Shown in pieces: positions 34,487 through 42,921 of a stretch of DNA of 45,147 nt (positions are counted from its first letter, which is position 1; every line of letters starts with the position of its first letter). Origin of the DNA: Methanolobus sp. (GTDB lineage Archaea > Halobacteriota > Methanosarcinia > Methanosarcinales > Methanosarcinaceae); NCBI RefSeq assembly GCF_030682845.1, contig NZ_JAUXNK010000079.1, positions 1-45,147 on the forward strand. Direction: 5' to 3'. A program made the position numbers and the translations under genes. The notes beneath the pieces were generated by a model. It had not been told where the DNA came from. It made no database searches and saw only the letters and a list, made by a program, of their open reading frames with translations.

Positions 34487-35908
34487 ATGGGAGTGAATAA
34501 ATTAGTTACTTACACATTAATGTTCATTGTTTTTCTTGCAGCCCTTTCTTTGCTGCCTGCACATGGAACATCAGCAGATGAACAGCTGATTGGCACTGCT
34601 TCTGCACAGAACATGAGCGATGGTACCGAGCTCACAATATACTCACAAAACATTGCACTTGTCAGGGAAACCAGGGAGCTCGACCTTCAGGAAGGGGAGA
34701 ATCTGGTTGAGGTCACTGACGTTACTTCCCGCATAGATCCAAGTACTGTCATCTTTGAAGATACCGAAGATCCTGGAACTTATATTATCGAGCAACAGTA
34801 CATGCGGGATGCTGCCAGTATGAACAAACTACTGGAAAGACATATTGGTGAGGAGATAACAGTCATCGATGAAGAAGGTGATTCTTACACTGGTGTACTG
34901 CTAAGCCATGAGAGCGATAACATTATCCTGAGCACATCAGGGAATATCATTGCAATTGTAAACATCGCAAGGATAGAGTTCCAGGATACCAATGATGGCC
35001 TGACGGGACCTGCACTCACATGGCTGATATATTCACCGGAGGCAGGGCCAAGAGTTATATCAACCTCATACCTGACAGAAGGGCTGAGCTGGAAGGCGGA
35101 TTATATTGTTATGGTGGATGATAATGAAACTCAGGCCAGTATCAATGGATGGGCCACCATAGATAATCAGGCAGGCGCCAGTTTCAATAATGCAAGTTTG
35201 AAGCTTGTCGCAGGAGATGTGCGCAGAGTATCCGGACAGCCGCCATCTCCGGAGATCGCAACTGATGATGCGGCTGTTGACCAGCCGGCTGAACAGTTCA
35301 TAGAGGGAGAGTTGTTCGATTATCACATCTACACCCTGAACAGGACCACCAATTTAATGGACGGTGAGATAAAACAGATATCCCTGTTGTCTGAAGACTC
35401 TGTGCCTGTAGAGAGGGAGTACATATTCGAGAGTGCTACAGGTGACAGGGTAAAAGTAGTGATGAATACTGAGAACACTGAAGACAACGGTCTTGGGATG
35501 CCGCTGCCACAGGGCATTGTCAGAGCATATGCACAAGATCCGGATGGAACGCTGCAGTTTGTCGGAGAGGATACGATAGACCATACTGCCACGGGAGAGG
35601 AAATACGCATCTTTGTCGGATATGCTTTTGATGTCACTGGAGAAAAGACCCAGACAGACTATCAGAGCCTGAGTGAATCCGTTGAGAGGAGAAGCTACAG
35701 CATAAACCTTACAAACCAGAGATCAGATGATGTCAACGTCACGGTTGTGGAAAATATATACGGGGACTGGGAAATAACCAATTCCTCGCATGAATATACA
35801 AAAGTGGATGCATTTACTGCAGAGTTTGATGTAAGAGTCCCTGCAAACGGGGAAGAATCCATAACATACACAGTAGAGGTACGCTATCCCAGGCCAATCC
35901 CTTACTGA
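34487..35908 (+). CDS. Secreted DUF4139-type protein
   Basis: A 473-residue exported or membrane-anchored protein. The start at 34487 ('MGVNKLVTYTLMFIVFLAAL') gives a signal peptide ending about 'LLPAHGTSADE'; TTTATACT (34459-34466) is centred about 24 bases upstream, so the mRNA is probably leaderless. A longer in-frame TTG start would sit at the TATA box. The mature part is acidic and beta-rich, with 'ELTIYSQNIALVRETRELDLQEGENLVEV', split here for length only by its pattern, 'YLTEGLSWKADYIV', 'WATIDNQAGASFNNASLKLVAG' and a C-terminal 'VVENIYGDWEI'. These match the DUF4139 fold of unknown function. Probably on the cell surface. Convergent with the histidine kinase. Confidence 0.8.
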   Translation: MGVNKLVTYTLMFIVFLAALSLLPAHGTSADEQLIGTASAQNMSDGTELTIYSQNIALVRETRELDLQEGENLVEVTDVTSRIDPSTVIFEDTEDPGTYIIEQQYMRDAASMNKLLERHIGEEITVIDEEGDSYTGVLLSHESDNIILSTSGNIIAIVNIARIEFQDTNDGLTGPALTWLIYSPEAGPRVISTSYLTEGLSWKADYIVMVDDNETQASINGWATIDNQAGASFNNASLKLVAGDVRRVSGQPPSPEIATDDAAVDQPAEQFIEGELFDYHIYTLNRTTNLMDGEIKQISLLSEDSVPVEREYIFESATGDRVKVVMNTENTEDNGLGMPLPQGIVRAYAQDPDGTLQFVGEDTIDHTATGEEIRIFVGYAFDVTGEKTQTDYQSLSESVERRSYSINLTNQRSDDVNVTVVENIYGDWEITNSSHEYTKVDAFTAEFDVRVPANGEESITYTVEVRYPRPIPY

Positions 35909-35926
35909 TACGGAATCCTGGAAACC

Positions 35927-38239
35927 CTATTTAGTTCCTGTGCGGGAAGGAGAATAAGATGGGAATGACACATGCACTGCAGTGCCTTTTCCCTCTTCAC
36001 TTTCAATCCAGATACTCCCGCTGTGAACCTCAGTTATCGTTTTGCTTACATGCAATCCCAACCCGCTGCCTCCGTATCTCCTTGTCAGGGAGCTGTCCAC
36101 CTGATAAAAGGGGTTGAAGATATTGGAAAACTCAGCCTTGGGGATGCCTATGCCATTATCTTTAACTACCACATGCACATTCCCATTATCCCTGTAAGCT
36201 GAAACTTCGATGACTCCTTCACTCTTGCTGAACTTGATGGCATTGTCTATAACAGACCTGAAAATGTAAGGAATGTACTCCACGTCACCTTTAACAAGCG
36301 GCAGGCCATTTTCAAAATTGCGGACCAGCTTTATGTTCTTCTCTGTTGCTTTAAAGGAGAAGTAATCCATCACTTTTTTCAAAGCATCTTCTATCCGGAG
36401 TGGGTCGAACCTGTAATTGACCTTGCCAGACCTTGCAATACTTATGTAGATAAGGGAATCAAGCAGAAAACTCAGGTGATCATATTTGTCAAGAACTATA
36501 TGCAAAGCATTTTTCTGCTTATCGGTGAGTGGACCCAGCACTTCATCGTACACAAGTTCACTGTACCCTTTTATGGATATTAGGGGAGTCTTTAGTTCAT
36601 GGCTGAGATTTGAGATAAACTCATCCTTCATCCTATCCAGAGAATGAAGTGATTCATTTGCCTTTCCCAGCTCGTGAACATAATTCCGGATAGCTTCCTG
36701 AGATTTTTTACGTTCACTTATATCGCGAGTGACACCCTGGAAAAATTTAAAATTCCCATTCTTGTCAAATAAAGGGGTTGCAAGTGCTTCGGTCCAAACT
36801 GTGTAACCTTGCTTATGGAATTGTTCAAGCTCCATGATTTCTGTGCGGTTTGCTATCTTTGCATATTGGACATCTGAAAAAAAAGCACCCATAGCCGACC
36901 TGATTTTTAAAATGCTGTCCTGTGAGAATATTTCCGGGAAACATTGGTTCATTACCTCCTCTGGAGTATAACCCCGCAATTTGATCACAGATGGACTGAC
37001 GTACAGGAACTTGCCATTTTTGTCCATGGTCCAGATGACATCATTTGCATTTTCTGCCAGCATGCGGAACTTTTCCTCGCTTTCCTGAAGAGTTCTTTCA
37101 GATTGTTTCCTTTCGGTTATATCACGCACATTGCTAAGAATCGCAGGTTTACCTTCATATTCTATCACCTTGATGCTCATTTCAACAGGAACCCTGGAAC
37201 CATCTTTTTTCAGGCACTCCGTTTCAAATACGCTATGCCCCTTCTCCAGGGCAGAGACAAGGTATTCTTTACACTTGTGCAAGTACTCAGGTGCAATGAA
37301 ATCGGATCTTGATAGTTGCAGCATCTCATCTTTCCGGTACAATAACAGATCGCATAGTGAAGGATTCACTTCCAGGATATTGTAATCCATATCAAGGATC
37401 ATAATGGAATCGACAGCATTCTCAAAAAGTGCCCTGAATTTTTCCTCTGAGACCTTTATCTTTTGTTCGGAATGCCTTTGCTCAGTGATGTCCGAGCCGG
37501 AGCTTAGAATAGTTGTGATCTTACCTGTGGAATCCTTCACGTATGAATTGCGCCAGGAAATGAGCTTTTTTTGCCCTGTTTTTGTCAATACATTGCTTTC
37601 AAAACATTCAACCGGGCTGACATCACCCTTAAGGATATTTCGGAAAAGAGATTCATTCTCTCCTCTTTCATCTGCCGGCACTGCCTTTTCTAACCAACTG
37701 GAACCAATAAGTTCCCCTTCGGCATAGCCAAGCACCTCATTGCATTTTGCATTGGCAATGGTCACAGTAAGATCGATATCAAATGCCACTATCATACATC
37801 CGGCGATGTCAAGATACTTTTTTGTCCTATCACCCTCCGCAATCAGCTCATCATATAATTGCTTGCTCTTCAAAAGAGTCCTGACGCGGGTTAGAACCTC
37901 AAACCGGTCAAAAGGCTTTGTAAGGAATTCATCGGCTCCGGCCATGATACCTTCCATGCGGTCATTCCTTGAAGAAAGGGCAGTGACAATTATAACCGGT
38001 ATAAAACATGTATCCTTGGAGGATTTAATTCTTCTGCAGACGTCATATCCGCTCATGCCGGGCATCATAACATCAAGGATGACAAGGTCAGGTTTGTCAG
38101 AATCAATGAGATCAAGAGCTTCTTCCCCACTATAAGCAGCCTCTATAGTATACTCTGTCATGAGCTGAGCTTCAATTAACCTTACATTAAGGACATCGTC
38201 GTCGACAACTAGTATTTTTGATCTGTGTTTTTCGCTCAT
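35927..38239 (-). CDS. REC-PAS-PAS-PAS histidine kinase
   Basis: A 770-residue soluble sensor kinase. Residues 8 to about 125 are a receiver domain with acidic pocket D13-D15 and phosphoacceptor D56 in 'VILDVMMPGMSGYD', and the conserved lysine in 'FLTKPFD'. Three PAS domains follow (about 133-255, 262-380, 385-510), each with a PAC-like end ('SWRNSYVKDSTGK', 'SNVRDITERKQSE', 'GVTRDISERKKSQ'). HisKA has 'FISNLSHELKTPLISIKGY'; the ATPase domain has 'SVIDNAIKFSKSEG', 'VKDNGIGIP' and 'YGGSGLGLHVSK'. No membrane segment is seen, so signals are probably cytoplasmic (redox, gas or ligand). The receiver is N-terminal, unlike common hybrid kinases. A 17-bp palindrome sits between TATA box and gene. 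No partner regulator is adjacent. Confidence 0.95.
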   Translation of the reverse strand: MSEKHRSKILVVDDDVLNVRLIEAQLMTEYTIEAAYSGEEALDLIDSDKPDLVILDVMMPGMSGYDVCRRIKSSKDTCFIPVIIVTALSSRNDRMEGIMAGADEFLTKPFDRFEVLTRVRTLLKSKQLYDELIAEGDRTKKYLDIAGCMIVAFDIDLTVTIANAKCNEVLGYAEGELIGSSWLEKAVPADERGENESLFRNILKGDVSPVECFESNVLTKTGQKKLISWRNSYVKDSTGKITTILSSGSDITEQRHSEQKIKVSEEKFRALFENAVDSIMILDMDYNILEVNPSLCDLLLYRKDEMLQLSRSDFIAPEYLHKCKEYLVSALEKGHSVFETECLKKDGSRVPVEMSIKVIEYEGKPAILSNVRDITERKQSERTLQESEEKFRMLAENANDVIWTMDKNGKFLYVSPSVIKLRGYTPEEVMNQCFPEIFSQDSILKIRSAMGAFFSDVQYAKIANRTEIMELEQFHKQGYTVWTEALATPLFDKNGNFKFFQGVTRDISERKKSQEAIRNYVHELGKANESLHSLDRMKDEFISNLSHELKTPLISIKGYSELVYDEVLGPLTDKQKNALHIVLDKYDHLSFLLDSLIYISIARSGKVNYRFDPLRIEDALKKVMDYFSFKATEKNIKLVRNFENGLPLVKGDVEYIPYIFRSVIDNAIKFSKSEGVIEVSAYRDNGNVHVVVKDNGIGIPKAEFSNIFNPFYQVDSSLTRRYGGSGLGLHVSKTITEVHSGSIWIESEEGKGTAVHVSFPSYSPSRTGTK

Positions 38240-38277
38240 GATGCGTACCGCTTGTTTTTGCCCTGAGATGTATTCTA

Positions 38278-38310
38278 GGCGCTATAATAGCGCCATTGGG
38301 TATATAATAA
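38278..38310 (-). promoter_or_regulatory. Histidine kinase promoter with 17-bp palindrome
   Basis: TATATAATAA (38301-38310; minus-strand TTATTATATA) is the TATA box. GGCGCTATAATAGCGCC (38278-38294), arms perfect around a single A, fills the space from the TATA box to the predicted start near 38279. That is a classic archaeal repressor position. Confidence 0.65.
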
Positions 38311-38443
38311 ATTTTCCTTTCAAACCATTAATTTATGGACGCAGAAAATATACTCCTCTCCGGCAGTTATTCTTATGATGTGGTCAACTTCCATAGAATA
38401 ACAGGAATACATTCTTAATGTATATATGACCAAAGGAGAGTAA

Positions 38444-38896
38444 ATGTTTGAGCAGCTAATCGTCCCAGTATCTATCTATACATACCTGAGCCTTTTTATT
38501 ACAAGTTTCCTGGCATCAACTGTTCTTCCAATGGGGTCTGAGGCTCTTGTGGTCCTGCTTATAAAATCAGACCATAACTTTTATGCAGTGGTCTTATTAG
38601 CTACAATTGGAAATTACCTTGGCGCTTGCACGACCTATTATTTAGGCCTGAAAGGGCGCAGCGGAGTTATAGAAAAATATATGTCCATCTCAAAGAAGGA
38701 TCTTGAGAAAGCGGACAGGTGGTTCACACGGTATGGATCATATGCTCTGCTGTTTACATGGCTACCTCTGGCAGGAGACGCCATTACAGCCATGGGCGGT
38801 CTTTTAAAACTGGACTTCAGGATATTCTCTTTTTACGTTTTCATCGGAAAGTTTGCGCGCTACCTGGTGCTGGCATATATAGCCACAAGCATATGA
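38444..38896 (+). CDS. YqaA/DedA-like membrane protein
   Basis: A 150-residue polytopic membrane protein of the SNARE-associated (DedA/VTT) superfamily, YqaA subgroup. The visible pattern is 'SLFITSFLASTVLPMGSEALVVLL', abbreviated here to its features: a hydrophobic helix with the 'P-x-GSE' turn, then 'ATIGNYLGACTTYYLG', 'RYGSYALLFTWLPLAGDAI' and a final helix 'FYVFIGKFARYLVLAYIA'. Family members take part in membrane homeostasis and lipid scrambling or transport; the archaeal substrate is unknown. AAAGGAGAG lies just before the ATG. Divergent from the kinase across 204 bases. Confidence 0.8.
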   Translation: MFEQLIVPVSIYTYLSLFITSFLASTVLPMGSEALVVLLIKSDHNFYAVVLLATIGNYLGACTTYYLGLKGRSGVIEKYMSISKKDLEKADRWFTRYGSYALLFTWLPLAGDAITAMGGLLKLDFRIFSFYVFIGKFARYLVLAYIATSI

Positions 38897-39049
38897 GAAA
38901 GCAACCTTAAGGATCTCATAAAGTAAAGCATTTTTGCCAATTTCATTCCAAACATTTTTGGGTCAGCGCATTAGATAACTATATATACACTTGCATCAAT
39001 ATTATCTTAAATATATAATAGATGTTACAAAACATGGGCCGGATTAAAC

Positions 39050-39247
39050 ATGACCACGTTCGATATAAACCAGAAAGAACTTGTTAAGAACTCAGTTCTG
39101 ATACCCGTTGCATTCGTAGCCGGAACACTGATAGCGATTCTGGCCTACAATTATTTGCCCCAAGAAGTTGCCCTCATATCAGTAATCGGCGGCGCAATAC
39201 TGGTATCACTGATCACATATGCCCTTGTAAGGGCAAAGTCCAATTAA
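39050..39247 (+). CDS. Small two-helix membrane protein
   Basis: A 65-residue protein I do not recognise. After 'MTTFDINQKELVKNS' come two hydrophobic helices (about 16-36 and 41-60, the second containing 'ISVIGGAILVSLITYALV') and a short basic end. TATA-like TAAATATATAATA (39008-39020) gives a leader of about ten bases; the RBS is weak. It ends 64 bases before tRNA-Val. The clean helix pattern and promoter support a real gene. Confidence 0.55.
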   Translation: MTTFDINQKELVKNSVLIPVAFVAGTLIAILAYNYLPQEVALISVIGGAILVSLITYALVRAKSN

Positions 39248-39311
39248 CCCTGCATCATTTTCGATGCGATAATTATATAGCCTTGCATATACATTCACAT
39301 CTCTTGCCTTT

Positions 39312-39385
39312 GGGCTCGTGGTCTAGCTGGTCATGACGTCGCCTTCACACGGCGGAGGTCCGGAGTTCGAATCTCCGCGGGCCCA
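39312..39385 (+). tRNA. tRNA-Val (CAC)
   Basis: Acceptor GGGCTCG (39312-39318) pairs with CGGGCCC (39378-39384), with one U-G pair; discriminator A. The anticodon stem TCGCC/GGCGG closes loop TTCACAC, anticodon CAC (valine GUG). T arm CGGAGTTCGAATCTCCG is perfect. CCA is not encoded. It borders the accessory-looking stretch to its right. Confidence 0.95.
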
Positions 39386-39506
39386 CTAAGAGTTTCTAAC
39401 GATGTGGATGCTGGTTCTTGCATCAATGCCAACTGTTTTTCAAGTGATTCAACTCTTGAAACAATTATGCTGTTATCGATTGGAAATCAGGGATTTCTAC
39501 AGGTCA

Positions 39507-39839
39507 TTAATGAGTGTAATCAATTAATCTTATCGAATCACCTATCTTCTTTTCAATTGCTGTTTTCATCTGTTCGGCATGCGGACAGGCAAATCTAATG
39601 GGATTTCCTCGTGTGATACATGAAGCAAGGACAATTGTATCAGCTCCGCGTTTGACCATTTCAGCAGCCCTCCAAACTGCTTTTTTTCCGGGGCAACCAC
39701 CACATGAAACAACACCGATCACTTCAATTTCATCCTCGACGCCCTCGAATGCAAGTTTTTTCTCCTTCATTACTTTAAAATCCGTTGTTGCAGGACATAT
39801 GTCCTCTGTTTGCATACACCTGATCAATCCTACTATCAT
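39507..39839 (-). CDS. CGGC domain protein
   Basis: A 110-residue protein with the family's name-giving motif in 'VVSCGGCPGKKAVWRA'. Other conserved-looking cysteines are in 'GLIRCMQTEDICPATTD', 'LASCITRG' and 'FACPHAEQM'. The cysteine set suggests metal or redox-cofactor binding; the biochemical role is not known. The ATG has a very strong RBS, AAGGAGG, and overlaps the stop of a 21-codon ORF (ATGA), so translation may be coupled. Confidence 0.85.
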   Translation of the reverse strand: MIVGLIRCMQTEDICPATTDFKVMKEKKLAFEGVEDEIEVIGVVSCGGCPGKKAVWRAAEMVKRGADTIVLASCITRGNPIRFACPHAEQMKTAIEKKIGDSIRLIDYTH

Positions 39840-39901
39840 GATTCCGCCTCCTTGATATCTCCAAATATGCTTTCCGCCAGCAAAACTGAAATGTCCTTCA
39901 T
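39836..39901 (-). CDS. 21-residue ORF coupled to the CGGC gene
   Basis: ATG at 39899-39901, preceded by AAGGGTGAAGAG (Shine-Dalgarno GGGTGA), encodes a peptide starting 'MKDISVLLAESIF' and ending 'GDIKEAES'. Its TGA (39836-39838) overlaps the CGGC ATG in an ATGA junction, and its last codons contain the CGGC gene's AAGGAGG. The peptide is amphipathic, with no cysteine and no run of regulatory codons. It is either a small protein or a translational-coupling leader. I know of no named family. Confidence 0.45.
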   Translation of the reverse strand: MKDISVLLAESIFGDIKEAES

Positions 39902-40000
39902 GTTCAACTCTTCACCCTTTTACATTGTATTTTTCCTCTTTGATTTCCTATGCTTCGACTCCTTTATTCAGCAAAAAAACCTTTACTTTATGGTCCGCTT

Positions 40001-40624
40001 TCAGTGACGTAACACCAAATCTGAAAGCGTTTCAGACAACTTCATATTTATTTTATCACTTTTCTTTATTAGGACAATTCCATAATGATACGGTTTAAGA
40101 TCATATTTATCTGGATTGCTAAATCCTGAAGAAATGGCCCATTCAATGCACTTTTCAGGTGTAGGCCGAATTTCCATTGGTGGTCCTCTTGGAGTTGCCT
40201 GATCATAGTTCCAGTGGATGATTACTACTTTTCCATTAGGTCTCAGAATCCTGTGAGCTTCCCTGAGCAGCTTCTCCGGCCCCTCCACATGTAAAATGTT
40301 AGCGAAGATGACATAATCCACACTTTCATCTTCAAGGCCGCTGCCATCTGACATGAAATCACGGAGCACGGTTTCAACATTGTTTAGGTTCTCAGCCTTT
40401 GCTTTTTGTTCGGTAATCTCTATCATTTCCGGCTCTATGTCGATAGCGTAGACCTTTCCGTATATCATCTTTGCAGCCGGAATCGTAAAGGTTCCATAAC
40501 CGCAGCCAAAATCTGCTACATCTGCGACCTTATCGTTCAAACCCAGCTTTTTAAGAACCTTATCCGGTTCAAAAAACCCATTCCATACATCTTCACATGG
40601 CATTCCACTTTCTCTGATTTTCAT
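40001..40624 (-). CDS. Class I SAM-dependent methyltransferase
   Basis: 207 residues. Motif I 'VADFGCGYGTFTIPAA', 'VYAIDIEPEMIEI' (acidic residue binding the SAM ribose), 'DYVIFANILHVEGPEKLLRE' and 'ILRPNGKVVIIHWNYDQATP'. This is the Methyltransf_11/UbiE-like pattern. The N-terminus 'VWNGFFEPDKVLKKLGL' recalls small methanogen methyltransferases of unknown substrate. AGGAC about ten bases before the ATG is a modest RBS. It lies about 100 bases upstream of the micro-ORF/CGGC pair on the same strand. Confidence 0.88.
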   Translation of the reverse strand: MKIRESGMPCEDVWNGFFEPDKVLKKLGLNDKVADVADFGCGYGTFTIPAAKMIYGKVYAIDIEPEMIEITEQKAKAENLNNVETVLRDFMSDGSGLEDESVDYVIFANILHVEGPEKLLREAHRILRPNGKVVIIHWNYDQATPRGPPMEIRPTPEKCIEWAISSGFSNPDKYDLKPYHYGIVLIKKSDKINMKLSETLSDLVLRH

Positions 40625-40699
40625 TTTTTTTAGTCCTGGATATAGTCATTTTGTAGCTGTTATATACCTAGGTAGTGCACTTAATGATGGCCGACATAT

Positions 40700-41110
40700 T
40701 CAGATCTCAACGAAAACCTTTGCAAGGGATTCACCTTTGACATGGATGGAGAATTGGTAAAGATATCCAAAAGGTACCGTATAAACGTTTATACCTTTGT
40801 TTTTCAGTTTCTCCTCAATTGATACAATAACTTCCATTGCAAATTCCGGTGATGACTTACTTGAAGACAGGTGAGCAAAGGAATGCAATACAATATGATC
40901 CTTATTTACTTTATTCAGATACCATTTGATGTTCCCCACTGCACTTTTGACGATCTTGCTTTTTCTCTCTTCATCTTCTGATTCAGCATGGATGAAAACA
41001 ACAGCAGTATTCTCTATCCTTTCTTCAATTTCGACATCTTCAACGCTTTCAATTGTCTTGCAATGAGTGTCAAACCAAAAATATTCTACATCAAATAGTA
41101 ACAACTTCAT
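40700..41110 (-). CDS. Freestanding threonyl-tRNA synthetase editing-type domain
   Basis: 136 residues matching the N-terminal editing domain of archaeal ThrRS over its whole length: 'MKLLLFDVEYFWF', 'TAVVFIHAESEDE', 'HSFAHLSSSKSSPEFAMEV', 'EEKLKNKGINVYTVPFGY' and 'IHVKGESLAK'. In full-length enzymes this domain removes serine wrongly attached to tRNA-Thr and has a D-aminoacyl-tRNA-deacylase fold. H80 of 'FAHLS' is kept, but the lysine that normally follows 'PFGYY' or 'PFGWY' is tyrosine (Y118). No catalytic ThrRS domain follows. The start is ATG 41108-41110 after GGGAG/GCGGGG; an upstream TTG is less likely. Trans-editing factor or repurposed binding protein are both possible. Confidence 0.75.
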   Translation of the reverse strand: MKLLLFDVEYFWFDTHCKTIESVEDVEIEERIENTAVVFIHAESEDEERKSKIVKSAVGNIKWYLNKVNKDHIVLHSFAHLSSSKSSPEFAMEVIVSIEEKLKNKGINVYTVPFGYLYQFSIHVKGESLAKVFVEI

Positions 41111-41207
41111 GTGCCCCGCTCCCAATAAAATAATTATTTTATACTTTATCTCCTTCTGCTCCGTTCACTAAGCAGTTATTGCCAGAAAATAATTAAAACT
41201 GGATAGA

Positions 41208-41522
41208 TTAGGGATATATTGATATATCCACATCTTTTCCAAAAGCAACATAATTTGTAAAATCTGAGCTGATGGCCATGATAGCCTCTTCCGTTGGCTC
41301 GGAGTAATACCAGGCTGCATCTTTATTCACTTTACCATTGACAACGATATCGTAGTAATTGATCTTTCCCTTTGGGGATGATTTCTGATTCCCATTGTCT
41401 TTGAAGTATTCCAGATTCAATGTTTCCGGAGCGAAGAATTTTTCTCCGTCGATCATGAAGAACTTCTTGCTTTTACCGAGCAGTGCTCCGTTCCATTTGA
41501 TATACCATGCCATTATTACCAT
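41208..41522 (-). CDS. DUF427 family protein
   Basis: 104 residues. The DUF427 pattern is clear: 'WNGALLGKSKKFFMIDGEKF', 'FAPETLNLEYF', 'GKINYYDIVVNGKVNKDAAW', 'YYSEPTEEAI' and 'NYVAFGKDVDISIYP'. It is a small beta-rich protein of unknown function, common in bacteria and found patchily in methanogens. Two possible ATGs (41522 and 41513); 'MAWYIKWNG' from the second matches the usual family start and has GGTAATA before it. I list the longer form. Confidence 0.82.
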   Translation of the reverse strand: MVIMAWYIKWNGALLGKSKKFFMIDGEKFFAPETLNLEYFKDNGNQKSSPKGKINYYDIVVNGKVNKDAAWYYSEPTEEAIMAISSDFTNYVAFGKDVDISIYP

Positions 41523-41760
41523 AATATCAGTTCCATCATTTTATTATTGCAAGAATAAGGAGCGGACTTTTTTCATATATACATATTCTGCATATTATAT
41601 TCATGGTATTACCATTGTCGAAGGCGTTGATAATTCTCTTATAAGTATTTTCTTTGCCTTGGATTCAGGAAATCAAGAGTATGACGGATGTACGTGGAAG
41701 ACATCCTGAAATTAGTATATAACAAGTAGCCCTCAAAAGGCTTAATATTGGTTAAGGACA

Positions 41761-42921
41761 ATGCCTGAAGAGAACATGCAGTGTTTTAAAACTCTTGAAT
41801 ATCTCAAAAACTCATATGGTGAACGTATTCATCAGATATCAGATGAAAGAAAGTCGGGAAAGAAATTAGTCGGCACTTTCTGTCTCTTCGTACCTGACGA
41901 GATTATTTTTGCAGCAGGAGCTGACCGTGTAATACTCTGCGGAGGCAAGAATGACACTGTATCTATAGCGGAGCAGTATCTGCCAAGGAATATCTGCCCA
42001 CTGGTCAAATCTTCTTTTGGCTCAATTGTCAATGATGGTTGTTCAGGCATAAAATCCTGCTCTCACTTCAGTATGGTAGATATGATCGTAGCCGAGAATA
42101 CCTGTGACAGTAAGAAGAAGATGTATGAATTACTGGGGGACTACGTTCCAACCTACGTAATTGATCTTCCTCAAAGACCTGACACTCCTGAAGCCCTTAA
42201 ATACTTTTTATCTGAGCTCGAAAAGTTCAGGGATGCCATGGAACAGCTTACAGGCAACAAAGTAACTACCGAAGGATTAAGACAGGAGATCAGATCCTCG
42301 AATGAGACAAGACAGTTGCTTCACAGGCTCTATGAACTACGTAAAAGAGATCCAAGCCCCATAAGTGGTGCCGATGTGCTGAAAATCCTTCAAAAGCAGT
42401 ATTTCTTATCACCAGATAAGCTTAAGGAATACCTCCAGATGCTTATCAACGAAGTGGGGAGCGTTGAACCAGGGCAGGTTCACAAGCCCAGGATAATGAT
42501 CTCCGGTTGCCCAATGCCAGGTGGTAACACGAAAGTAACTGAGATGATAGAGAGCAAAGGCGGTGTCATTGTTACAGAGGAAAGCTGTACCGGCACGAGA
42601 TCTTTCTGGGACCTAGTAGATGAAAATAAGGAACCTATGACAGCTCTGGCTGAACGCTATATAAAGATACCCTGCTCCTGCATGAGTCCCAATGACAGGC
42701 GTATAGATAATATCCTCGAGCTTGCCAGAGAGTTCAGGATTGATGGTGTGATCTACTACACATTGCAGTTCTGCCACGGTTACAATATCGAAAAACAGAA
42801 GGTACAGAAAGCCCTGAAGGAGGCCGGGATTCCGATGCTCTCTATCGAGACAGATTACAGTGACTCTGACGTTGAGCAGATCGGACTTCGTATAGATGCA
42901 TTTATGGAGATGATCTCATGA
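41761..42921 (+). CDS. Double-cubane-cluster anaerobic reductase
   Basis: A 386-residue protein of the 2-hydroxyacyl-CoA dehydratase subunit superfamily, matching the double-cubane-cluster protein (DCCP) branch. Cysteine-bearing blocks include 'RNICPLVKSSFG' (C79), 'DGCSGIKSC', 'AENTCDSKKKMYELL' (C115), 'ISGCPMPGG', 'EESCTGTRSFWD', 'KIPCSCMSPN' and 'LQFCHGYNIEKQ'. DCCPs carry an [8Fe-9S] cluster and, with an ATPase activase, perform low-potential reductions of small molecules; the physiological substrate is unknown. TATA at about 41715-41722; AAGG just before the ATG. The stop overlaps the activase start (ATGA). Confidence 0.88.
   Translation: MPEENMQCFKTLEYLKNSYGERIHQISDERKSGKKLVGTFCLFVPDEIIFAAGADRVILCGGKNDTVSIAEQYLPRNICPLVKSSFGSIVNDGCSGIKSCSHFSMVDMIVAENTCDSKKKMYELLGDYVPTYVIDLPQRPDTPEALKYFLSELEKFRDAMEQLTGNKVTTEGLRQEIRSSNETRQLLHRLYELRKRDPSPISGADVLKILQKQYFLSPDKLKEYLQMLINEVGSVEPGQVHKPRIMISGCPMPGGNTKVTEMIESKGGVIVTEESCTGTRSFWDLVDENKEPMTALAERYIKIPCSCMSPNDRRIDNILELAREFRIDGVIYYTLQFCHGYNIEKQKVQKALKEAGIPMLSIETDYSDSDVEQIGLRIDAFMEMIS

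Noticed and set aside
38407-38423. ATACATT/AATGTAT inverted repeat as the promoter operator of the YqaA-like gene
   Set aside because: The adjacent TATA-like sequence is only about 20 bases before the ATG and the gene has a normal Shine-Dalgarno, so the real promoter is probably further upstream.
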